Below are positions 1 to 10,528 of a DNA stretch of 64,000 nt, piece after piece; position 1 is the first letter of the stretch, and every line of letters begins with the position of its first letter. This DNA comes from Mesostigma viride (taxonomy: Eukaryota > Streptophyta > Mesostigmatophyceae > Mesostigmatales > Mesostigmataceae). The DNA lies in the NCBI GenBank assembly GCA_009746045.1, contig RPFO01000418.1, forward strand, positions 2,495,334 to 2,559,333, given 5' to 3'. The position numbers and the translations under genes are program-made. The notes beneath the pieces are model-generated. The model was not told the DNA's origin. It ran no database searches and saw only the letters and a list, made by a program, of their open reading frames with translations.

Positions 1-136
1 GACAGCAAAATGTAGATGGATGCTTACAGCGTGCATGAATAAGGGTAAAACTGGGTGCTTCAATAAGTGGATGCTTTCCACGTGCATAGAAGTGGGTGCT
101 TACTCGTGACGAACATGTGCAAGGAGGGCTCAGGCA

Positions 137-241
137 CAATCAAAAGAGGATATCCAACCCATGGTATCTAACGATCAAAAGAGGATATCCTACCCATGGT
201 ATCTAACGATCAAAAGAGGATATCCAACCCATGGTATCTAA
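137..241. repeat. 35-bp tandem repeat, three copies
   Basis: Three near-identical 35-bp units containing AGAGGATATCC and CCATGGTATCTAAC follow one another directly. They lie in the intron after exon 13 of the kinase gene. Bases 1-136 hold two loose copies of a GGATGCTT/GGGTGCTT motif. I see no exon of the kinase gene between 1 and 453. Confidence 0.85.
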
Positions 242-453
242 CAAATGATGTACCAATCGGACCGCGATGATGATGCGAGCCGGCGTGCCTGCCAGTTGAA
301 AGTGCCAACCGACAAGGGGCGTATGCGCACTCACTAGTACGCAGTCTGTCAGCCCAAGGGGGCTGTCATGCCAGGCAGTCACTCCCCAAGTACCCACGTG
401 CTGCACCCGCCAATCGTAACGTAAATGGAAGCACATCGTCCAACGAATGACGT

Positions 454-1303
454 TTTCTTGACCAGAGCGCGACCTTATGGAGCCGGCGTCCCATGCCCTC
501 ACCTGCACGTGGTTGTAGACCATTTCTTGACCAGAGCGCGACCTTATGGAGCCGGCGTCCAATGCCCTCACCTGCACGTGGTTGTAGACCATTTCTTGAC
601 CAGAGCGCGACCTTATGGAGCCGGCGTCCAATGCCCTCACCTGCACGTGGTTGTAGACCATTTCTTGACCAGAGCGCGACCTTATGGAGCCGGCGTCCCA
701 TGCCCTCACCTGCACGTGGTTGTAGACCATTTCTTGACCAGAGCGCGACCTTATGGAGCCGGCGTCCCATGCCCTCACCTGCACGTGGTTGTAGACCATT
801 TCTTGACCAGAGCGCGACCTTATGGAGCCGGCGTCCAATGCCCCCACCTGCACGTGGTTGTAGACCATTTCTTGACCAGAGCGCGACCTTATGGAGCCGG
901 CGTCCCATGCCCTCACCTGCACGTGGTTGTAGACCATTTCTTGACCAGAGCGCGACCTTATGGAGCCGGCGTCCCATGCCCTCACCTACACGTGGTTGTA
1001 GACCATTTCTTGACCAGAGCGCGACCTTATGGAGCCGGCGTCCCATGCCCTCACCTGCACGTGGTTGTGGACCATTTCTTGACCAGAGCGCGACCTTATG
1101 GAGCCGGCGTCCCATGCCCTCACCTACACGTGGTTGTAGACCATTTCTTGACCAGAGCGCGACCTTATGGAGCCGGCGTCCCATGCCCTCACCTGCACGT
1201 GGTTGTAGACCACCTCCTGACAACCTTGTACCTGGATGGGGTAGTAGACCACCTCCTGATAATAGACCGTACCTTATACATCATATAATGCCAATCCCCT
1301 CAC
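454..1303 (-). repeat. 69-bp minisatellite built from the exon 13 donor region (about 11 copies plus 2 diverged)
   Basis: Eleven units of 69 bp run from 454 to about 1212, followed by two shorter diverged units up to the exon at 1304. Read on the minus strand, each unit contains GTCTACAACCACGTGCAG followed by GTGAGGGC. This corresponds to the 3' end of exon 13 (GTCTACAACCTCATCCAG) plus its donor GTGAGGGG. The array is therefore a tandem amplification of an exon-intron border. Because 69 is a multiple of three, long frames stay open through it on both strands, but these are by-products of the repeat. The exon 13 frame itself reaches a TAA soon after its donor. Confidence 0.93.
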
Positions 1304-4300
1304 CTGGATGAGGTTGTAGACCACCTCCTGTGATGCGAACCGGCGCGTCCACTCCCCCCCCTGGCTGGCCACGTTCTCGATCGTCTTGACCGCATAATGC
1401 TGGCAGATCTCCTCCTCGCCCTGCCCACACATGCGGAAGGGGGGCATGAATGCGGGCAACACGAGAAGAGGGCGTGGGTTGGTGGGGTAGGGGCAACTCA
1501 GGAAACGTGAGTGTTAGAGAGAACGGTGACCGCTACCGGAAGGAATCGTCAGGGCTGCGGAGATGGTGAGGGTGATAGCCAAGTGCGGGCGAAAACGCCA
1601 AGCGGGGGGGTAAGGGGGCTGCTCACCCATCTCGACCTGAATGGAATTAACTTGATTTAAACAGCGCATCTCGCGAAACAGGTGCATCCGTTGGGAGGCC
1701 GCGGAGCAAGCACAGTGCTGCCACACCTTGAGCAACTCATTCATAATGCTGGCTGTCTCCTTGATAATGAGCACAGAGCAAGCACTACTGAGCTCAGAGC
1801 AAGCACAAAGGACCGTGTGGCAGCTGGATGGACAGGACACGGGCTGGATAGAGCAGCGGCTTGACGGGACGCTGATGCTGAGAGCACTCATTGGCGCTGA
1901 ATTGGCACTAAATTGGCACTATTTGGCAAGACGCGCATACCGGACGGATAAGCCGCGTGATGAGGCTGATGGCCGTCGGCGGCACTTGCCAGATCTCGCC
2001 AACCGCGGCCGCTGCTGCGCCCGCATCACCATCGGTGGCCGCCGCGGCAGCCGCTGTGTCCTGTGGCAGGGCGACAACCCGCATGCGTTACAAGCGCCGG
2101 CATGCATTACAACCCGCATGCATGCATGGCCATGACCATCCGCATGCGCATGTGATACGACACCCAGCATGCGTTACAAGCGCCAGCATGCATTACAACG
2201 CCCAGCATAGTTTGCAAAACCCAGCATGCATGACAACCGCCAGCATGCATGACGACCGCCAGCATGGCAGCACGGAGAGGGCACCCAGCGATGATGGATG
2301 AGCAGAGAAAAGGTCTACAGGCGATGCCAAGGCGGGCTATCCAGGCAGCGTACTCGGACAGCAAAACAGGGAAGCCTCTTCGGGCAGCCTAATGGGGCAG
2401 CCTTGCAGGGCAGCCGAACAGGGTAGCCTAACAGGGCAGCCTTACCGGGCAGCCTAATGGGGCAGCCTTGCAGGGCAGCCGAACAGGGCAGCCTACCAGG
2501 GCAGCGAAACAGGGTAGCCTAACAGGACAGCAAATTGTCACAGCCTATTAGGAGAGCCTACCAAGGAAACCTGACAGTACAGCCTGAAAGGACATTAAGG
2601 ACATGACTGCAACCACATAACAGGTAGACCACATGTGCTGGCACCACCAACAAGTAGTAGGTGAAGGACATGACTGCACCCACAAAACAGAGTAGACCAC
2701 ATGTGCTGGCACCACCAACAAGTAGTAGGTGAAGGACATGACTGCACCCACACAACAGAGTAGACCACATGTGCTAGCACCACCAACAAGTTGTAGGCTA
2801 CGGCTGCTGTACTAGGCTACGGCTGCTGCACTAGGCTACGGCTGCTATAGCGACCTAGAGTGCTATACCTGCTGCTGGCTGGCCACGTAGAAGAGGATCT
2901 CGCCAAGTGTCGACATGGCCCGCCGCCGCACGCGCTCGTTCTTTTCTCTCAGCAGTTCCGCCAGCACGCTGACGACCCCCGTGGCGCCAAACTCCTCAGC
3001 GATGTACGTCGCGTGGCGCACCAGCAGGCCCAGCACGCTGGACAGCCGCACGCGCAGCGCGGGCGCCTTGCTGGACTTGAGCTGCTTCACAAAGAGCGTC
3101 GCCAGCAGCGAGTTGATGAGCAGGTTGGCGGCGCCCGTGTCCTTGCAGAGCGACTCAAAGTAGGCCAGCGTGTTGACCTGGCGGAAGGGGAGAAAGAAAG
3201 AAAGGAAAAGAGAGGAACAGGAACAATAAGTTCATGGAGACACCGAGCTTGTGGAAAAGGTGCGCCAGGACGTAGGGCCAACCTCATGCTGTGTAAGTCT
3301 GAGAGCTGGCCAGTGGGGTGGCGGGGGGGATACAGAAGAGGAAGGACAAGAACAGGAGGGACCGGCTGCTCTAATTTAAGAAAGGGACGAAAAAGGGATG
3401 CATGCACAATGTCGGCGAAGGGAGCACAATGTCAGCAAAGTGAGCAGTGCGAGATCTATAGATGGAGCTGAAATGAATATGAATGATGAGGCCGAATGGT
3501 TTATGTCTTGTGTTGTAAAGAAATGGCTGTGAAGGGTAGATGCAAGGTACCATGGTATTGCATCAGTCTTGCGATCACGCCACTTGAGCCTTTGCCAGCT
3601 TCGACCACGCCACCCTTAGTCTATCTACCCTGAAAATGGCCCAGAATTTTTGGACGAGCATATCCATTGAGTGGTTCACCCACCAAGTTACCTCCTACCA
3701 CGTAAGTTCTATACATGGAACGGAAATGGAGCCACATGTCAACGTCACCAAAAAAAACACCACGGCCGACCCCATGAGGACGTTGCCACACCTCCACGAT
3801 GATGGTTGCATGGACCACCTCCACGCTGATGGGTGCATCCTTACCACATCATCCTCATCCACCACCCACCCCACCGCACCATTCCTTCATCGCCAACGCG
3901 CGCGGCAGCAACGCCCCGCCTTGTCATTCCGGGGCCACCAACCACAAGCTAGTACCACACACACAGACAGACATGGACATGGGCGACACATAGAAACCAC
4001 CCAGATGACCAGGAAGGCGGTGTGCACATATTAACCGCCGACATATAAACCACCGATATATGAACCCTCGACATATAAACCACCGGCATATAAAACCTCG
4101 ACATCCCCAGTTTGACTTCGTCCTGAAATGGTACTGAGTGAACCACCTTGCGACCTAGAACCCTTAAGCCCCACCTTCTCGTTAATCGGCGTGGCCCCCC
4201 CGACACTCTTGTACACCAGCGTGAGGAAGGCCTCCAGATCCGCCTGCTCGCTGCTCATCATCTCCTCCAACGAGAGCGGCCGGAAGGGGAGCGCCTTCGC

Positions 4301-7300
4301 ATCCCACGGCGGGTCCACCACCTTCTCGATGCGCTTGTTCAGGACAATGGGCTTGACCGCGCTGTCGCTCGGGTGCCACAGGAGCGACTCCAGCTCCGCG
4401 TCCCAATCCATCTCCTCCCCGCCTTCCAAGTCCTCGAACCCGAGACCCCCATCCCCCGCGGTACCCTTGCCATCGAGGACCGCCCCGGCGACGGGGCTCG
4501 AGGACTGCGGGGTGGCACTCGCGGTGCTGGGGGTGGCCGTGCCGGGGGTACTGATGCCGCCCCCGGGGGACGGGCCGACCTTGACAGGGGGAGCGGCGGA
4601 GCGGGGGCCGGGCACGGGGACGAGGTCCCGCCCATCTGCCCCCAATGTGGCCGCTGACGAGGGCGCGCCCTTGACCCCCGTGTGGGCAAACTCGCTCCCG
4701 TCAGTGAAGGGGACGCGGGGCGTGCCGCCCACGCCGGGGCTATCCTGTCCCGCGCGTGAGGAGCCGTCCTGGAGGGGGGGGGGGGGGGGGGGATGAGAGG
4801 AGGGGGATTAAAGGAGGGGGATGAGAGGAGGGGGATGAGAGGAGGGGGATGAGAGGAGGGGATGAGAGGAGGGGGATGAGAGGAGGGGGATGAGAGGAGG
4901 GGGATGAGAGGAGGGGGATGAGAGGAGGGGGATTAGAGGAGGGGGATTGGAGGAGGGGGATTAGAGGAGGGGGATTAGAGGAGGGGGATGAGAGGAGGGG
5001 GATTAGAGGAGGGGGATTAGAGGAGGGGGATTGGAGGAGGGGGATTGGAGGAGGGGGATTGGAGGAGGGGGATTAGAGGAGGGATGAGCAGAGCAGCCAC
5101 CAGACCTAGCACCCACCCTATGACGGCATATCTGCATACTCCACTTACATCCCATATCACATACTAGGGCATATCCACCGCACTTGCCCCGCCCTCCAAC
5201 ATCCCTGTATACTGGGAACAGATTTTAAATCATGCATGCATGTATCTGAGCAACAACACTAAATAGCACACCGTCTAACAGCCCTCCTCCTCCAACCCCC
5301 CTATTCAACTTGTCGTCCTCGTCGCTTTTGTCCTCACGCACCTTATCACTAAACACGGATGCAAACGCACACTCTACCGCATGCACACACCCAATGGTGC
5401 AGACACAGTTCACCCCTTCCCCTTCTCGTATCCATCTACCCGCCTCGTCGTCATCCTTGCTCAAGTCCTCCTCACGCACCTTATCATGGCACATGGATAC
5501 AACCCCCCCTCACTCACCTCATCGTCGTCCTCGCTCATGTCCTCCTCCTCATCCCCGACCTCCTCATCAAAGTTGAGCTCCTCATCCAGGTTGGCCAGTG
5601 TCACCTCCGACGCGCCGCCACCGCTGTCATTGCTGCCGCCGCCCGCACCGCTGCGCACGCCGCCGCTTCCACCACGCTGATTGTACTCGCCTTCGTTGCT
5701 GCGGGGGGAGGGATGAAGGGGGAAGGAGGGAAGGGGGGAGGCCGGGCAATGCAGAGCATCAAGGTGTGAGAGGTGGTACTCACCTTCATTGCTGGGGGGT
5801 GAAGGAGGAGGGAAGGGGGACAGGGGCAGGGAGTCGGAGCTATAGGCTCAAGAGGTGTGAGTGGAGCAAATTGACGAGAGCTCTACCTCATTACAGGGGG
5901 AAGTGAACAAGGGAGAAAGAGGGAAGGGGGGGAGGGGGTGGGGGGGGGGGGACAAGAAAAGGCAGGGCAAGGCAAAACAACGGTTTGAATGGGAACCCCA
6001 TGGCAAGAAACTGCCACCCTGCCGCAGGCAAACGGAGAAACTAAAGATCCGTTCAAAGGGAAACAGCATAAGGTTTTGGGCACCCAATTCTAGTCTGCAG
6101 TAAATTTATCCCACCTTCCCTTCTTATACAGAAAGCAGCAGCAGAAGGCAACCACAAGCGTAAGCTGAGAGCAGCCGCGCGGGCAAACTGATCTGCCTGC
6201 ATTACAGCGCAAGCAAGCTACCTCGTTACATGAGGTATGGTTGAACATGGCACAGGGCACCACTGCAAAGATAAGTAGAGGCCGGTACAGGGATGTTCGC
6301 ACGCCCCACGCAAGCGAGCAACCCACCTCTGCTTGTTGGTCTTGCATCCGCCTTTGCAACAATTATCAGGCTGCGCTACCGAGCGAGCAACCCACCTCTG
6401 CTTGTTGGTCTTGCATCCGCCTTTGCAACAATTATCAGGCTGCGCTACCGAGCGAGCAACCCACCCCATCATCCCCAGGAACGAGAAGCGCTGCCGCACG
6501 CTTCACCCACCTCTGCTTGTCCAGATTGCGCTTCACCACCAGCGACAAACGCATCACGTTCACGCTGCCCTTCTTGCTGGCGTCCGAGACATGCCCCGCA
6601 GACCCCAAGCCCATCCCCGCGCCGACCGCCCCCGCGGGGCCCCCTGCGCCCAGTCTGGCGCCCGCCACGGCGCTATTTGCGCGCGTCATCCCCATGTTGA
6701 TGTCATCCTCGCCACCGGCGCCATCATCGTTGGTATTGCTGTCCACCGGTTGCGAGAGCCGGCGCATGCTCGAATCCACAACGCGCCCCGCCGCCCCCGC
6801 CGGCGCGGCCACCCCGGTCGCCACCCCTGCGGGGCCCAACACGCCCTTCGCCCCCAGCGCCACCGGTGCCGCCGCGCCGCCACCTGCGATGTCCCTGGCG
6901 GCGCCGACCCCTGCCACCGCAGACGTCCCTGGCACCTTTGCCACCCCCGCCACGGCCACCGGTTGTCGTTCCGCGGCAACGATCACCGGAGGGGCGGTCT
7001 CCTTTACGGGAACCTCTGGCATGGCGGGCGCGATGGCAGGGGATAGACCCATCCCTGCACCCGCCTGCTTGTTACGGATGAACTCCTCCAACGCGGGCTG
7101 TGGGGGCAGCGCCAGCCGCTCTGGCTTGACCTTCCACAGCCGGTGGGTGAGCAGCTCATCCCAGGTGATCCGGCTCTCGACGTCCTTTGTGAGCAGCCGC
7201 ATGACCAGGTCGGAGAACTCGGGGGAGACCCCATGCGCGAGGGGCGGGGGGGGGTCGGTCAGGATGGAGGTCACCAGCTGGGTGAAGGAGGAGGAGACAA

Positions 7301-10300
7301 ATGGGGGGCGCCCCGCGCAGCACTCGTACATCACGCAGCCGAGCGCCCACAGGTCGGACGCAAACGAGTGGCAGCCGCCGTCTTGGAACAGCTCGGGCGC
7401 CATGTAGCAGGGGGTGCCGCGCTTGGCTTGGGGGAGCTGGGGAAGGGGGGGGGTCGTGCATCCACGTCATGGCAAAATGGGGTAGACAAGAAATGGATTC
7501 GTCCTTGGTCAGTAATATGGTTTTCTTTTCGCGCAGCCAGAGCGAGATGAGGGGTGGGTACTGTGTGCAGGCCTGCGAGGGATGAGGAGAGATGGGAAAG
7601 GGAGGGTGAAGGAAACAGGACTGGGTGGCCAGCGCGCTGAAGGAGCTGGAGTGGTGAGGTGCGAACGACTACAACCTTTCTGCTATCATGTGTGTCTGCC
7701 GAAGCCCTGTCCACTGCATGTGTGCAGGGCACCCAACTGCTGCAGCGAGTGCCTTTTATACCTGAGGGCAGCGACGGCTGAATCCGCGGGTGTTTTTACC
7801 TATGGCAGCGACAGTGCACTGTCTCATACCTGCTGCAGCGACTGCTTCTCGATATCCACCAGCCGCCGCGACAGGCCAAAGTCGCACAGCTGCAGCGGGC
7901 GTGGCACCAAAGGGGGGGAGCACCACAGGCACAGGGAAGAATGTTTCAGGCAAAGGAAAAAGGCCGAGACACGGAGCGATCGTGCGCCAAGGAAAAGACA
8001 CCCATGTGGAAAATGCAAGCGATATAGCATCAGAGTCGCGATAGAGCATCAGAGTCGCGATAGAGCATCAGAGTCGTGATAGAGCATCAGAGTCTTGATA
8101 GAGCATCAGAGTCACGATAGAGCATCAGAGTCACGATAGAGCATCAGAGTCGCGATAGAGCATCAGAGTCTTGATAGAGCATCAGAGTCTTGATAGAGCA
8201 TCAGAGTCGCGATAGAGCATCAGAGTCACGATAGAGCATCAGAGTAGCGATAGAGCATCAGAGTCGCGATAGAGCATCAGAGTCACGATAGAGCATCAGA
8301 GTCTTGATAGAGCATCAGAGTCGCGATAGAGCATCAGAGTCTTGATAGAGCATCAGAGTCGCGATAGAGCATCAGAGTCGCGATAGAGCATCAGAGTCGT
8401 GATAGAGCATCAGAGTCGCGATAGAGCATCAGAGTCGCGATAGAGCATCAGAGTCTTGATAGAGCATCAGAGTCGCGATAGAGCATCAGAGTCGCGATAG
8501 AGCATCAGAGTCGCGATAGAGCATCAGAGTCGTGATAGAGCATCAGAGTCGCGATAGAGCATCAGAGTCGTGATGGAGCATCAGAGTCGCGATAGAGCAT
8601 CAGAGTCGCGATAGAGCATCAGAGTCGCGATAGAGCATCAGAGTCGTGATAGAGCATCAGAGTCGCGATAGAGCATCAGAGTCGCGATAGAGCATCAGAG
8701 TCGCGATAGAGCATCAGAGTCTTGATAGAGCATCAGAGTCTTGATAGAGCATCAGAGTCGCGATAGAGCATCAGAGTCGCGATATAGCATCAGAGTCGCG
8801 ATATAGCATCAGAGTCGCGATAGAGCATCAGAGTCGCGATAGAGCATCAGAGTCGCGATAGAGCATCAGAGTCTTGATAGAGCATCAGAGTCGCGATAGA
8901 GCATCAGAGTCGCGATAGAGCATCAGAGTCGCGATAGAGCATCAGAGTCGCGATAGAGCATCAGAGTCGCGATATAGCATCAGAGTCGCGATAGAGCATC
9001 AGAGTCGTGATAGAGCATCAGAGTCGCGATAGAGCATCAGAGTAGGCAAAGCAAGGGAGCGGAGAGGGGAGGGAGGGAGGGAGAGAGGGATGCAATACAT
9101 GGCTGTTGCAGAGGCAGCGCATCGCAGATGACAGCACAAGGGTAAACAGGGCGGAGACCCTGTTTCTCCACTATACAGAAACTGTAGCGATTCATGCCCC
9201 GCTTTACTGCCTGCTTGTCAACACCACGGCCAAACCAACAGTTTCACAACCCCCTGGGTTCCTAGAACGTAGCCTTGCATTGCCCGTTGCAAGATGTTGG
9301 ACGCTTTCAACGTCGTGACCCTGTCATCAACTACAGCCACTCATGCCCCTTTTGACCACACTGCCTGTCAGCCATTCATGCCCCTGCTGGCCACACGGCG
9401 GCCCACCTTGCAGCGCCCGTTCTCGTCCAACAAGATGTTGGACGGCTTCAGGTCGCCGTAGACCAGGCCCTTGGAGTGGAGGAACCTGCAAAGCGCTCAG
9501 GTGGACAAGACACAGCGTACAAAGGAGAGAGCATGCCAACGACAAGACCCCATCCCACGGACGACAGCAGTCAGCCAACAAATGTCCAAAAGAATCAAGT
9601 TTTGGCTATGAGCTGTCATGAGACAAGCCCATGGGGGCTTCAGGTGGCTTGGGGTCGGTTGATGGGAAAGGGATGGAGTCGATATGTGAGGAAGGAAAAG
9701 GTGGAGTATTGAGTTGGGCAGGCGGAGGGGGAGTGGAAAGGGGGAGAAAGGCATAGAAACAGGGCCAGCGAAGCATGCTGTTACGATCCATGATCCGCTC
9801 TGTCAATCTCTTACGCTACTTCAATTCAAACCGATGCCCGATGATGCTACAATCAACCAATCCGCTCCGCTTATCTCTAATTTAACTTCAAAGCAAACCG
9901 ACGCCCTGATGGCTACATGTGGTGTGGGTGGGTGCCACCCCATGCCCACAAGACTGCCGCTTTGCAAGGCCATGTTGGAATGATCGGGCACTGGGATTAT
10001 CTGGCAACACCAACTGGATGAAGGGGGCACTCGCTTGCTACGGCTACCCTCTTCCGTCTTTTACCATCCCAGTCTCGCCACACCCCCAGGGGGTTGCCTT
10101 GCGAAGCCCTAGCCCACGACGGACATCCTACCATGCGACCTACATCCAGACACTGCATGCGATCACGTCCGTGGTAGTGCCTGAAGCCAACCCAGGGCAT
10201 CAGCCTCATGCCAAGATAACGTGTGGTTAGCACTACCACACGCTACAGTCATGATGCTATGGCCACTGCGATGGTCACTGTACGCCGCAATTCCTGCAAC

Positions 10301-10432
10301 CCCGCCCACTCACTGCAGCGCCTTGACCAGGTCCACACTGAAGTCATGCACGCAGTCCTCGGGCAGTCGTGTGTCCTGTCATAGGGGAGCGAAGGAGCGC
10401 GCGCGCACACACACACACGCACACACACGCAC

Positions 10433-10528
<96 letters not shown>

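Noticed and set aside
366-1311. Overlapping open frames of 260-287 codons on both strands
   Set aside because: They exist only because a 69-bp repeat without stops was multiplied. The peptides are the repeat unit and show no domain.
8022-9043. CRISPR-like regular array
   Set aside because: The 19-bp units are contiguous with no unique spacers, in a eukaryotic intron.
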